Shown piece after piece: positions 14,997 to 25,639 of a stretch of 47,637 nt of DNA. Below the pieces are notes generated by a model. The model worked only from the letters and a program-made list of their open reading frames with translations. It made no database searches and had not been told where the DNA came from. This DNA comes from CACKLF01 sp002725175 (GTDB lineage: Bacteria; Pseudomonadota; Alphaproteobacteria; Rhodobacterales; Rhodobacteraceae). The stretch is from NCBI GenBank assembly GCA_002725175.2, contig PBQX02000066.1:1-47637 (forward strand), given 5' to 3'. Positions within the stretch are counted from its first letter, which is position 1, and every line of letters begins with the position of its first letter. The position numbers were made by a program, and so were the translations under genes.

Positions 14997-17900
14997 ATGG
15001 TTTTAGGTGATATTAATCATGATGGAGATGTTAACATACTAGACATTGTATTTTTAGAATCGCATTTAGATGTAGATATTAGTGGTAATCGTCCAAGTGA
15101 AAAATATAATGATGTTAATAATGAGCTATTTAATGGTGGCGTGACAGCTCTTGTTGATTATGTCATTGGAAACAGTAATGAATTGGAACCACATGATTTA
15201 CATATAAGGCAAATAGATAATGTGACAGAATATAAATTATCTGAACTAAATAGTACGAGATTAAGTGCTGTTAAATTGACTTTTATAAATCCAATACTAA
15301 ATATTGAGCAATCTACCATACCTTCAAATTGGGAAATGGCCATAAGTGATAAAGTTGTAGTATTATATTCATCTATCCGACATTCTATAAGAAGTACTGA
15401 TTGGTCAGTACTTTTTGAGCAGACACAGTCTAATAGTATTGATGTATCTGGTGAAATTAGATTTGTTAATGATTCCCCCGGATTTATAAATAATGCTCAG
15501 AAAATTTTGAAAAACGGATATCATGAACCAGAACCAGAGCCAGAGCCACAGCCAGAGCCAGAACCTGAAATTTTTAATGTATTTTTGGATAAGAATGTTT
15601 TACAAACTGCCGTTTATGAATGGGTAACTATGGATAATCCAGTCGTCTTAGCACAATATGGTCCAATTGATGAGTGGGATGTATCTGCTATTACAGATAT
15701 GAGCAATTTATTCCACGATGCTTCGGGTGCTTATGCCAATTTCAATGAAAATATTTCAAGTTGGGATGTGTCCAATGTAACAACTATAGAATATATGTTT
15801 TCTCAGGCAGAATCTTTCAATATATCTCTTAATAGTTGGAATGTATCAAAGATTTCAAATATGGGTAACGTATTTGAATATTCTGGTTTCAATGAAAATA
15901 TTTCAAGTTGGGATGTATCTGAAGTGACTCATATGTATGGTATGTTTCGATATAGTCCATTTAATCAACCACTTAATTCTTGGAATGTAGCAAAGGTTTC
16001 AAATTTGTTACGTGTGTTTTCTGGTGCCTCGTCCTTTAACCAGGACATCAGTGATTGGGATGTATCTTCTGCTACAAATATGTACCGTATGTTTGATGGT
16101 TCATCCTTTAACCAGGATATCAGTGAATGGGATGTATCCAAGAATACCAGCATGGGTTACATGTTTAGGGATACCCCATTTAATCAAGATATTTCTAATT
16201 GGGATGTATCAAAAGTTTCGGATATGAGACACGTATTCTTCAATGCTTATGCCTTTAACCAAGACATTTCAAATTGGAATATTGAAAATGTAAATGATTG
16301 GACCAATTTTGGTAGCAATGCAACACTTATGAGTGACAAGTTTCAAGATATTGTTGATGTATCAGGAACATATAAATGGAATTATTTCAAATACAAATTT
16401 GGAAATGATTTGGTAAAAAATGGTAAATTTTTAAGAGTTCATGACGGGTCGTCTCCGTCGGCCGCGGATTGGGGAGTTCTAGGTTTTTCAAATATTGATA
16501 GTTGGGGTGTTAGTGGTGGGGTCAATTTAGTTTACAATAATGATACTGGTTTGTCGAGTTGGGGTAACCCAACTGGACTTGGTTCTAATATACCATATTT
16601 TATAGCCATGCAAGGGCATGGTACATATATTAATCAAACAATATATATAGATTCTTCGGGTACATATACTCTCTCATTTTCATGTGCTAGACGCAATCCT
16701 AATCAAATGGATCCGTATCAGGAAGAAGTACCAATATCAATTGAATTTAATAATACGAATATTACTCATACATTAAGTTCTACAGTTTTTGAAAATTTCT
16801 CAACTAGTTATGACATTAATGAACCTGGTGATTATTCTTTAAAGATTTCAAATAATATTGGCGAAGGGGGTGGAACCGCTGGAGTATTTATAGCTAATGT
16901 TAGAGTTTTCAATGGGGATATCGCATCGGACGCTCTCTTGAACGCTGTTGATAGCTGGACTAGTGATTCTTCGGGTGCAGCAGAGTTGATTTATGGACAT
17001 ATTTCTAATTGGGATGTATCGACTGTGACAAATATGTACTTGCTGTTCAAGCAAAAGGCCGAATTTAATGAAAATATTTCTGATTGGGATGTTTCCAATG
17101 TTACGAATATGAGTAATATGTTTTATTGGGCGTCAGCTTTCAATCAACCTATTGGCAATTGGGATGTATCCAATGTTACATCGATGAATACTATGTTCAG
17201 AATGAGTGATTTCAATCAACAACTTAATAGTTGGAATGTATCAAAGGTTTCAAATATGGGAGGTATGTTCAAAAACACGCCCTTTAATCAAAATATTTCT
17301 GATTGGGATGTTTCCAATGTGACAGTTATGAACTTTATGTTTCAGTCCGCCTCGTTGTTCAACCAAGACATTTCGAATTGGAATATTGAAAATGTAAATA
17401 GTTGGACAGATTTTGGCGACGGCGCCGCGCTTATGAATGATGACTTTAGATTTATTAGTGCAACATCTAAATGGAATTATTTCAAATATAAATTTGAAAA
17501 TAAAACTGCTCTAGAAACAGCTGTAACTAACTGGATTAGTGATTCTTCGGCCGTAGAGTTGATTTATGGACCTATTTCCAATTGGGGTGTATCCAATGTG
17601 ACAGATATGGGTGATTTATTTAATGGCCAAACATCATTTAATGCAGATATTTCTAATTGGGATGTGTCCAATGTTACAAATATGACGTATATGTTCCGCT
17701 CGGCCTTGGCGTTCAATCAAAATATTTCTAGATGGAACGTATCAAGTGTTACTAGTATGTGCGGTATGTTTGACTGTTGGTCAACAGGAGAATACGGTGA
17801 TTTCAATCAACCTCTTAGTGCAAATATTTTTGGAACAGGGGATGAACTGCCGGCAAATTTTGGTCAGAGAAACGGCAATGACATTCACCAGTATGCAGTA

Positions 17901-20900
17901 GATACCGATGGTAATGTAATTTTAATGGAAATTGACAGTGACCCTGGTTATATACGTTTTATTAAAGTTACAAAAACAGGAACATTAGTAGAAGACCCGT
18001 CAACGGGTAGAGGCGTCAATGACGCGGAAGTAAGTCACGACACTATATATTCTACTGCACAAGAATTAATAGACGCATATAATAGTGCTACACCGACGAG
18101 TGCGACTTATACATGGGTGAAAGGAACCGGTTTTGATGATATAACTTTTACTATTTGGGATGTTTCCAAGGTTACAAATATGAACTCTATGTTTACTAAA
18201 ACATCGTTTGACCAACCATTAGGAATCTGGAATGTTTCTAAGGTGGTAGATATGAACTCTATGTTTGCACATACTCCGTTTAACCAACCAATAGGAAACT
18301 GGGATGTATCAAGTGTAACAGACATTCTCCATATGTTTCATACTAATCCGAATTTTAACCAAGATATTGGTAACTGGGATGTTTCTAATGTTACAAATAT
18401 GGCTCATATGTTTTGGGGCAGCACGTCTTTCAATCAAGATATTTCTAACTGGCCTGTATCTCCGGACGTTGTTGGTGCAGCGGGTGAGGAAGCTTATTAC
18501 CACTTTGCTTCTAATAATGTGCCTGCATTTTCCGAAATTAATCCGACGAAAGATTTCAATTCGAGAGATTTCATTGGTATTCGCTATTATTTTAAAGCAA
18601 ATCATTATCAATTTGGCCAGAATTTAGTAACAAACGGTACTTTCAGCCAACATAAGACTATAACTGGTTCAGAACCGACGAATGGGCCATGGGGTTTAAT
18701 TACTGTAACCGAAATAGAAGACTGGGATTCCGGCGGGGGTATAAATGCAATTTTATATCCCGAAGGTTTACCTTATTGGAACGATCCAACTTTATTATCA
18801 AATCATTCCATAGATAAATACTTTTTAGGTTTGCAAGGTACTGGCTCATATATTAGTCAAACAATACAGATTGATTCTTCAAGTACTTATACTCTCAGTT
18901 TTTTGGCATCAGCTCGAGAAAATTACTGGTTAGGTGAAAATATCCCAGACGAACTACAATTTAAAGTAGAATTGTATGATGATTTACAAACATTTGAACA
19001 TTCTGAAACATATTTTTCTTCAGCATCTTTCAATACTTTTACAAAATATTCAACACAATATAACATCTCTACACCTGGTAATTATACATTCAAAATTAGT
19101 AATGATTATTTAAATCAGAGTAACGCCGACGTATCAGGAAATGATGACCAAACAATATTTATAGCAAATGTGGAATTTTTTGATAATTCTACAGATAGCA
19201 TTGCTAACAGTGATATTATCACCGCCATTAATGCGTGGGTTAATGATGATAGCGGTAATTTGTTTACTAACTACCTTTTCGGAATGACGGGTTTTGATAA
19301 TATTGGTCAATACAGCTTAGCTTCTGATTTATACGATATCAAAGCATGGGGTTTTGATGCTGATGACGGAAACGTCATCATTTATGCGTCATCTGGAACG
19401 TACGCCCGCTTTGTAAAAATCACGCAAACTGGAAATTTAGTTACTGGTCTTGGGGGGGATGAAGCTCATACAGGGAAATACATTGCAGCCAGCCCTCCAC
19501 CAACATATACTACTTTAGCAGAATTGATTGATGGTTATAATGGTGCTACACACAGCTCCGCAGACAATGCATTCGTAAAAGATGCTCTCTTCAACGTTAC
19601 TGTAAATGTTCCAACACTGACTTATGGACCTATAAATACTTGGAAAACCAATCTTGTATCAAAAATGTCTAATTTATTTAAGGACCAGACAACATTTAAC
19701 GAAGATATTTCTAATTGGGATGTATCCAATGTAACAGCTATGAATGGTATGTTTAGGGATGCAGATTGGTTCAATCAACCTCTCAACAATTGGGATGTGT
19801 CAAATGTAATAAGTCTGGCTTACATGTTCTATGCTAATTCATCATTCAATCAACCTCTAAATAGTTGGAATACTTCCAAAGTAGTAAGTCTGCAAGAGAT
19901 GTTTAAGAGTACCCAATTTGATCAAGATATTTCTAATTGGGATGTATCAAAAGTTTCGGATATGAGAATGGTATTCCAGAATGCAACATATTTCAATCAA
20001 GACATTTCAAATTGGAAATTACCTACTAGTGGTGTAAGTTATGACAATTATGGTTCTGGCTCCGGTCATTCAGACGGTTTGTTTCAAGATTCAGACACAT
20101 TATATTTTAATGTAAATGGATACGAATTTACTGATAAAGCAAATCTTCAAACAGCTGTTGATGCGTGGTGTGTTAATTCAGACAGCGCATATTTAACTTA
20201 TGGTCATATTTCTAACTGGAATGTTTCACAAGTAACGGATATGAGCTATTTATTCGATAATAAAACATCATTTAATGATGATATTTCAAATTGGGATGTA
20301 TCCAATGTTACCAATATGACGTATATGTTTCATAATGCAGAATCTTTTGATCAACCTTTAGATACATTCCAGGTATCTAAAGTAACAAACATGAAAGATC
20401 TGTTTTTTAATGCAAAATCGTTCAATAAAACCCTGAATTGGGATGTGTCAAGTGTTACAGATATGACTAGTATGTTTTATGGTGCAGATGTCTTTACTAA
20501 TAATGGTGACACTAGCATTAATGATTGGGATGTGTCAAAAGTGACACGTATGACTTGCATGTTCAGAGAAGCTATAGCTTTCAACCAATCTATTGGAAAT
20601 TGGAATGTATACAGTGTAAATCAAATGGATCTCATGTTTTATTATACTATGAATTTCAATCAACCTCTTGATAATTGGAATGTTTCAAATGTTACAAATA
20701 TGAGTAGTATGTTCAATAACGCTACAGCTTTCAATCAAGATATTTCTCGTTGGAATGTGTTAAATGTAACATCGACTAACCAATTTGGGCTTGGTGCAAC
20801 CATGATGTCTACTATATTTCAAACTAATTTTGATGCATACTTTTATTCTGGATATATATCTATTATTCGTTCGGAGTCCTCCGACCACCCGGGCGAAGTT

Positions 20901-23714
20901 GAAATTAATATAAACAGTATATTGGCAGAAGATAAAGATGGTTCGGGAATATATCCTTATAATTTTACTGAAATTACCACTAACACCAACTACCCAATTA
21001 CAAATGCGTTTCAAGTATGGGATTCGACGGGTGTGCTGCAACCTACGACATGTCCGGCTGCTGGGGAATGCTGGTGGGGTCCAGACAACTTTTCGAATGG
21101 ATTGATGGGAGGATGGGTAAAATACAAGAAAATGCCATATAAACTTACAATTAATCAGCGGGGAGGATATGGACTCAGTCGAGCCCCAGATTATATAAAA
21201 ACAAGGAATGAACCACCCACCGATCCGTATGATAATAGCGAGTGGAATATAAAATACAAATTTACTTCTTATACAGATACCGCCGACTACCCAGAATCAT
21301 ATACCATATATCCACAATCATATTTTGTAATGATACTTGGTAACTCGGTTATAGGTTTAAAGAGTGTTGTCGCATATGATATAAATGGTAATGAGATATC
21401 ACATTTAGATTATGCAGATATATATGTACTAAGTGGTGGAACTGGTAATGCCGATACTTTAGCTTATCCAATGGAAGGTATTTTTGGAGATAGTTTTTGG
21501 ACAACTGGAAATAAACGTACAGAATACGGAGTAGAAGGAGGATGGATATCATATCCTGAAAGACCTTACCGTTTGGTTATAAGACAAAGAGATGAGGAGT
21601 ACCTCTGGGAAAGGCATCCACGATGGTTATATGGAAGTAATACGAAACCCGAAGGTTTTAACCATAATAACTGGGATAAAACAATACTATATGAATTTAA
21701 TGATGCTAATGAACCAGTGTCTCACGACATAATTATAGGAGATGGATATTACTTCCGTGATGAAACAGAACTACAAACCGCTATAGCTCAGTGGTTTTCC
21801 GACGTGTCTGTCGCGACGGCTACTTACGGGAACATATCCACATGGGTTACGACAAGCATAAAGAACATGTCTTATTTATTTAATAACCGGACAACATTTA
21901 ATGATGATATTTCAAATTGGGATGTATCCAATGTGACGGATATGGAATATATGTTTTATGGCACCTCCTTTAACCAGCTAATTGGTGGATGGGATGTATC
22001 CAGTGTTACAAATATGAAATATATGTTTCATGGCACCCCCTTTAACCAGCTAATTGGTGGATGGGATGTATCCAATGTGACGGATATGAGAAATATGTTT
22101 ACTGGTTGTTATGCTTTTAATCAACATCTAGATAGCTGGGATGTGTCAAGTGTGACAAATATGCAGGAGATGTTTTATGAAGCAGACGCTTTCAATCAAC
22201 CAATTGGTGGTTGGAATGTATCCAGTGTAAGTAGAATGAATTATATGTTCCAATCCTCCGCTTTTAACAGTGATATTAGTGACTGGGATGTTTCAAATGT
22301 GACGGACGTGAGGGGGATGTTCAGATACACCGCTTTCAATCAAAATATTTCAAATTGGAAATTACCTACTAGTGGTGTAAGTTATGACTGGTATGGTGAT
22401 AACTCTAGTCATTCAGACGATTTGTTTCAAAATTCAAACCCATTATATTTTAATGTAAATGGATACGAATTTACGGATCATTCTGGTCTTAAAACAGCTG
22501 TTGGTGCTTGGATTTCTGATTCAGATAACGCATATTTAACTTATGGTCATATTTCTAATTGGGATGTGTCTCAAGTGACAGATATGCAAGAAATGTTCCA
22601 AAACACTTATGTCGGCGCCAACGGCACTTTCAATGAACCAATTGGAAATTGGAATGTATCAAGTGTTAAAAATATGTTTCGTATGTTCTCTCGTGCTCGG
22701 GAATTCAATCAAGATATTTCAAATTGGGATGTATCAAGTGTTACAGATATGGGGAATATGTTCAAAGATACAACGGAATTTAACCGACCCATTGGAAATT
22801 GGAATGTATCAAAAGTTTCGGATATGCGTAATATGTTTCAAGAGTCTCTATTCAATCAACCTCTCAACAATTGGGATGTATCCAATGTCACGAGTATGTA
22901 TAATATTTTCGGCGCCGAGACCGAGGCCACGCGAGACGCCGCCTCGATAGTATCTCAATTCAATCAAGATATTTCAAATTGGGATGTATCAAGTGTAACA
23001 GATATGTACTATATGTTCCGATACAATACAGCTTTCAATCGACCCCTTAATTCTTGGGATGTGTCTAAAGTTACAGATATGAATAATATGTTCTACGGAG
23101 CTACAACTTTCAATCAACCTCTTGAAAGCTGGGATGTGTCAAGTGTAACAGATATGAATCGTATGTTCTCGGCGACGGGCGCGGCCGCCCCGACAACTTT
23201 CAATCAACCTCTTGAAAGTTGGGATGTGTTAAGTGTAACAGATATGAGTTATATGTTCTTCGGGTGCGCTTTCAATCAAAATATTTCTGGATGGGATGTG
23301 TCAAAAGTTACAAATATGAGAGGGGTGTTCTATAATAATTCATCATTCAATCAACCTCTTAATAGTTGGAATATGTCCAAGGTTACAAATATAGGTACTA
23401 TGTTCGTCGACTCACCTTTTAATCAACCATTAGATAATTGGGATTTATCCGAACTAGAAATAGCAGATCATACATTTTATAAAGCACGGTCCTTTAACCA
23501 GAACATCAGCAATTGGAATATGTCAAGTGTAACACATATTTATGCTATGTTCGGCACGGCCGATGCATTCAACCAAGATATTTCAAATTGGGATGTATCG
23601 AACGTCGAGTGGTCAAACAGTTCAAGGTCCGGCTATTTTGGGAACAACGCCAACAGTCATTACTCCGATACCTTCAGAGCCTCTAATAAGACTTACTTTA
23701 CAATCATGCAGTAA
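14997..23714 (+). CDS. Giant dockerin-like/DUF285 (BspA-type) repeat surface protein
   Basis: 2,905 residues with no signal peptide seen. Residues 1-60 contain a dockerin-like calcium loop (GDINHDGDVNILD) and a weaker second half. A Pro-Glu linker (177-190) follows. The rest is mainly DUF285 repeats of about 24 residues with the core WDVSNVTNMxxMF...FNQ; about 59 cores are countable, in eight blocks. Between them lie duplicated beta-rich domains: a carbohydrate-binding-like pair (about 469-642 and 1202-1399, each NLVxNGxF...YTLSF...FIANV), a second pair near 945-1048 and 1425-1535, and a third pair near 1945-2240. DUF285 repeats occur in surface proteins of bacteria, protists and algal giant viruses. 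A fibre or attachment role is inferred. Several GC-rich islets interrupt the gene. Confidence 0.9.
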   Translation: MVLGDINHDGDVNILDIVFLESHLDVDISGNRPSEKYNDVNNELFNGGVTALVDYVIGNSNELEPHDLHIRQIDNVTEYKLSELNSTRLSAVKLTFINPILNIEQSTIPSNWEMAISDKVVVLYSSIRHSIRSTDWSVLFEQTQSNSIDVSGEIRFVNDSPGFINNAQKILKNGYHEPEPEPEPQPEPEPEIFNVFLDKNVLQTAVYEWVTMDNPVVLAQYGPIDEWDVSAITDMSNLFHDASGAYANFNENISSWDVSNVTTIEYMFSQAESFNISLNSWNVSKISNMGNVFEYSGFNENISSWDVSEVTHMYGMFRYSPFNQPLNSWNVAKVSNLLRVFSGASSFNQDISDWDVSSATNMYRMFDGSSFNQDISEWDVSKNTSMGYMFRDTPFNQDISNWDVSKVSDMRHVFFNAYAFNQDISNWNIENVNDWTNFGSNATLMSDKFQDIVDVSGTYKWNYFKYKFGNDLVKNGKFLRVHDGSSPSAADWGVLGFSNIDSWGVSGGVNLVYNNDTGLSSWGNPTGLGSNIPYFIAMQGHGTYINQTIYIDSSGTYTLSFSCARRNPNQMDPYQEEVPISIEFNNTNITHTLSSTVFENFSTSYDINEPGDYSLKISNNIGEGGGTAGVFIANVRVFNGDIASDALLNAVDSWTSDSSGAAELIYGHISNWDVSTVTNMYLLFKQKAEFNENISDWDVSNVTNMSNMFYWASAFNQPIGNWDVSNVTSMNTMFRMSDFNQQLNSWNVSKVSNMGGMFKNTPFNQNISDWDVSNVTVMNFMFQSASLFNQDISNWNIENVNSWTDFGDGAALMNDDFRFISATSKWNYFKYKFENKTALETAVTNWISDSSAVELIYGPISNWGVSNVTDMGDLFNGQTSFNADISNWDVSNVTNMTYMFRSALAFNQNISRWNVSSVTSMCGMFDCWSTGEYGDFNQPLSANIFGTGDELPANFGQRNGNDIHQYAVDTDGNVILMEIDSDPGYIRFIKVTKTGTLVEDPSTGRGVNDAEVSHDTIYSTAQELIDAYNSATPTSATYTWVKGTGFDDITFTIWDVSKVTNMNSMFTKTSFDQPLGIWNVSKVVDMNSMFAHTPFNQPIGNWDVSSVTDILHMFHTNPNFNQDIGNWDVSNVTNMAHMFWGSTSFNQDISNWPVSPDVVGAAGEEAYYHFASNNVPAFSEINPTKDFNSRDFIGIRYYFKANHYQFGQNLVTNGTFSQHKTITGSEPTNGPWGLITVTEIEDWDSGGGINAILYPEGLPYWNDPTLLSNHSIDKYFLGLQGTGSYISQTIQIDSSSTYTLSFLASARENYWLGENIPDELQFKVELYDDLQTFEHSETYFSSASFNTFTKYSTQYNISTPGNYTFKISNDYLNQSNADVSGNDDQTIFIANVEFFDNSTDSIANSDIITAINAWVNDDSGNLFTNYLFGMTGFDNIGQYSLASDLYDIKAWGFDADDGNVIIYASSGTYARFVKITQTGNLVTGLGGDEAHTGKYIAASPPPTYTTLAELIDGYNGATHSSADNAFVKDALFNVTVNVPTLTYGPINTWKTNLVSKMSNLFKDQTTFNEDISNWDVSNVTAMNGMFRDADWFNQPLNNWDVSNVISLAYMFYANSSFNQPLNSWNTSKVVSLQEMFKSTQFDQDISNWDVSKVSDMRMVFQNATYFNQDISNWKLPTSGVSYDNYGSGSGHSDGLFQDSDTLYFNVNGYEFTDKANLQTAVDAWCVNSDSAYLTYGHISNWNVSQVTDMSYLFDNKTSFNDDISNWDVSNVTNMTYMFHNAESFDQPLDTFQVSKVTNMKDLFFNAKSFNKTLNWDVSSVTDMTSMFYGADVFTNNGDTSINDWDVSKVTRMTCMFREAIAFNQSIGNWNVYSVNQMDLMFYYTMNFNQPLDNWNVSNVTNMSSMFNNATAFNQDISRWNVLNVTSTNQFGLGATMMSTIFQTNFDAYFYSGYISIIRSESSDHPGEVEININSILAEDKDGSGIYPYNFTEITTNTNYPITNAFQVWDSTGVLQPTTCPAAGECWWGPDNFSNGLMGGWVKYKKMPYKLTINQRGGYGLSRAPDYIKTRNEPPTDPYDNSEWNIKYKFTSYTDTADYPESYTIYPQSYFVMILGNSVIGLKSVVAYDINGNEISHLDYADIYVLSGGTGNADTLAYPMEGIFGDSFWTTGNKRTEYGVEGGWISYPERPYRLVIRQRDEEYLWERHPRWLYGSNTKPEGFNHNNWDKTILYEFNDANEPVSHDIIIGDGYYFRDETELQTAIAQWFSDVSVATATYGNISTWVTTSIKNMSYLFNNRTTFNDDISNWDVSNVTDMEYMFYGTSFNQLIGGWDVSSVTNMKYMFHGTPFNQLIGGWDVSNVTDMRNMFTGCYAFNQHLDSWDVSSVTNMQEMFYEADAFNQPIGGWNVSSVSRMNYMFQSSAFNSDISDWDVSNVTDVRGMFRYTAFNQNISNWKLPTSGVSYDWYGDNSSHSDDLFQNSNPLYFNVNGYEFTDHSGLKTAVGAWISDSDNAYLTYGHISNWDVSQVTDMQEMFQNTYVGANGTFNEPIGNWNVSSVKNMFRMFSRAREFNQDISNWDVSSVTDMGNMFKDTTEFNRPIGNWNVSKVSDMRNMFQESLFNQPLNNWDVSNVTSMYNIFGAETEATRDAASIVSQFNQDISNWDVSSVTDMYYMFRYNTAFNRPLNSWDVSKVTDMNNMFYGATTFNQPLESWDVSSVTDMNRMFSATGAAAPTTFNQPLESWDVLSVTDMSYMFFGCAFNQNISGWDVSKVTNMRGVFYNNSSFNQPLNSWNMSKVTNIGTMFVDSPFNQPLDNWDLSELEIADHTFYKARSFNQNISNWNMSSVTHIYAMFGTADAFNQDISNWDVSNVEWSNSSRSGYFGNNANSHYSDTFRASNKTYFTIMQ
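22911..22946 (+). other. In-frame GC-rich insertion in a DUF285 repeat
   Basis: These 36 bases encode GAETEATRDAAS between MYNIF and SQFNQ, where sister repeats have only about 5 residues. The insert is far richer in CpG than the repeats and can form a stem CGAGGC/GCCTCG. Confidence 0.65.
23169..23192 (+). other. Second in-frame GC-rich insertion in a DUF285 repeat
   Basis: The sister repeat about 70 bases upstream reads MFYGATTFNQPLESWDV; this one reads MFSATGAAAPTTFNQPLESW. Three codons are replaced by eight GC-only-type codons (TCG GCG ACG GGC and so on), a net gain of 15 bases in frame. The flanks are otherwise nearly identical. Confidence 0.7.
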
Positions 23715-23735
23715 AAATATTTATTTATATATATA

Positions 23736-24881
23736 ATGTACAAAAAGAAAACTCGTCGACGCACCACGCGGCGGCGCTACCGGCGGCGGCGGACGCGCAC
23801 TAAAAAAGGTGGGTCATTGGAACTACCACTAAATAAAGGATTGTTATTCCTTGCACATACACCATCCGCCACACCGCCACCGAATGCATCAAAAAACAAT
23901 ATTATTGCATTTTCTTGGGATGGTGCTGGCATGTCTAATACCCGAATGGCAATAGAAGTTTTATTCGGGTTATCTATCGTATTCAATAGAACTATCGTTC
24001 TTCCACCAACTGGATATTGGCATCACATATCTAATAAGGACAAATCTTGTTGCAAATTAGAAGACTTTTATGATATTAATGCATTAAAGTCGTATTTCAA
24101 AGTATATACAAGCAAGGAATGGTTTAATAAAGATGTGACAATTGAAGAATATAAAGAATATTTCTCTCTAAATGATGGTTTACATTTAGAGAAAAAAACA
24201 TTTCAATTGGATTATTATATTGATCAATTTAAGCAGAAGGAAGGTGAAAAAATATGGTATATTGATACAAAAAAAACCAGATTGTTTGGTAATATGGATA
24301 GTTATTTTAAAAATAGCCCATACCTGTCAGAAATACGCAATAAAATAAAAAATGGCTTTAAATTCAAAAAAGATATACTTAAAATGATAGAAAAATGTTT
24401 AAATCAAAATGGGATTACAAATGTTGGTACATTTAATGCTATACATTTTCGAGGAACTGATTTTGAAAAATTTAGACCTACCAATACTAGTAATAAAGCC
24501 ATAAATGATAGCATAGACGCAATGTTAAAGAATTTCGATACAAAAATGCCGTTATTAATAGCAACTGACTCTCGAGAACGTGTGGCGTTTCTGAAAGATA
24601 ATTATCCTAATATAGTTTTTATGAATAAATGCAGTGTTCCTGATAAATATAAACCATTAATTGATTTGATTTCATGTTCTATGGCAAAAAAATTTATAGG
24701 CACTACAGATTCAACATTTACTCATTATATACAAATATTGAGAGGATATTTATCAAATGATATATCAAATATAGATCCGGAACTATTATATCTTCAGAGC
24801 TGGGGTAAACAACTAAATGTGCGAGAAGCTGTTAATTCATCCGACTGGAATATTGTTGATGAAAAAAGATGGAAGAAGTAA
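23736..24881 (+). CDS. O-fucosyltransferase-like glycosyltransferase
   Basis: 381 residues. The first 27 are almost all Arg, Lys, Thr and Tyr (KKKTRRRTTRRRYRRRR...KKGG), encoded by GC-rich Arg codons unlike the AGA used elsewhere. The enzyme part has IIAFSWDGAGMSNTRMAIE and NRTIVLPP, then IHFRGTDF near 230 and a C-terminal IGTTDSTFTHY. The HxRxxD-type motif and the N-terminal Gly-Asn-Arg block match the GDP-fucose O-fucosyltransferase fold (GT-B). It would add fucose to proteins or glycans. A basic TRR...KKGG start also occurs in the protein at 29110-30060. Confidence 0.75.
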   Translation: MYKKKTRRRTTRRRYRRRRTRTKKGGSLELPLNKGLLFLAHTPSATPPPNASKNNIIAFSWDGAGMSNTRMAIEVLFGLSIVFNRTIVLPPTGYWHHISNKDKSCCKLEDFYDINALKSYFKVYTSKEWFNKDVTIEEYKEYFSLNDGLHLEKKTFQLDYYIDQFKQKEGEKIWYIDTKKTRLFGNMDSYFKNSPYLSEIRNKIKNGFKFKKDILKMIEKCLNQNGITNVGTFNAIHFRGTDFEKFRPTNTSNKAINDSIDAMLKNFDTKMPLLIATDSRERVAFLKDNYPNIVFMNKCSVPDKYKPLIDLISCSMAKKFIGTTDSTFTHYIQILRGYLSNDISNIDPELLYLQSWGKQLNVREAVNSSDWNIVDEKRWKK

Positions 24882-24886
24882 TCTTT

Positions 24887-25198
24887 TTATTCAGTAAATT
24901 GTTCTACAAGATTTTCACCGACTTCAAGTCCGGCTCCTAAAAATATAGAACTAATGAAGTGTTGCAAAAATGGTGCAATACCAAATACTATTAACAACAA
25001 TCCAACATATTGATACGGGGTCAATTCTTGAAACAAAGGCGATTGCTTTCCATCTTCATTAATTTTATTATATTTTTTAAGAAGGTAATATCCACTACCA
25101 GCTATAATTAATGTATACACGGATAAAATCGTCATAAACATAAAAACACCAGCCATTGCACCAAATCCTGCAATAAAATATTCTTTTAAAGCATTCAT
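24887..25198 (-). CDS. Small membrane protein, two or three transmembrane segments
   Basis: 103 residues. Hydrophobic segments lie at about 8-38 (possibly one long or two short helices) and 66-90, with a polar loop KKYNKINEDGKQSPLFQE between. The last 12 residues are acidic. It is convergent with the fucosyltransferase gene, 5 bases apart. No family is recognised; small membrane proteins of this size are common in giant virus inner membranes. Confidence 0.65.
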   Translation of the reverse strand: MNALKEYFIAGFGAMAGVFMFMTILSVYTLIIAGSGYYLLKKYNKINEDGKQSPLFQELTPYQYVGLLLIVFGIAPFLQHFISSIFLGAGLEVGENLVEQFTE

Positions 25199-25228
25199 TG
25201 TATAATTTTTAACAACAAAAAAAAATAA

Positions 25229-25609
25229 CTAAAGCGGACTAATAACATAACCTAATTCGATCGCATCTAATATACTTAAGTTGAATATCCTTTCCCTATT
25301 GTTCTTCAAACAATGTAAAAAAATTGTTGATACTGGTGATAAATCATTATTTTTAAACTTCAACATGAACTTAACTTTTAGAACTGTATATTCTTTAAAA
25401 TTCATATCTTGATGGATAAGTATCTCTTGTGTTCTATAAATATGATTTGAAGATTTTTCTAAAATAATATTTTCATATATACTTACAACTCCATTTTCAT
25501 TAATTGAAAAAACCAGAAAAAAATGCCCTTCCTCCTCTTTAATAACAAATGTAATTCCTTTTTTCTCTTTTTTATTGTAAATTTCGTAAATAGTGTTCAA
25601 ATAGCTCAT
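25229..25609 (-). CDS. Unrecognised small protein
   Basis: 126 residues with alternating hydrophobic and charged positions that suggest a beta-rich fold (ITFVIKEEEGHFFLVFSI, TVLKVKFMLKF). No signal peptide or membrane segment. It lies 30 bases upstream of the small membrane protein gene on the same strand and is divergent from the oxygenase gene. No function can be given. Confidence 0.6.
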   Translation of the reverse strand: MSYLNTIYEIYNKKEKKGITFVIKEEEGHFFLVFSINENGVVSIYENIILEKSSNHIYRTQEILIHQDMNFKEYTVLKVKFMLKFKNNDLSPVSTIFLHCLKNNRERIFNLSILDAIELGYVISPL

Positions 25610-25639
25610 TATTAAATATCACATATAAAACTATATATA

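Noticed and set aside
14997..23714. CRISPR-like or satellite array
   Set aside because: The repeats are in one open frame, vary mainly at third positions and code for DUF285 units; there are no unique spacers.
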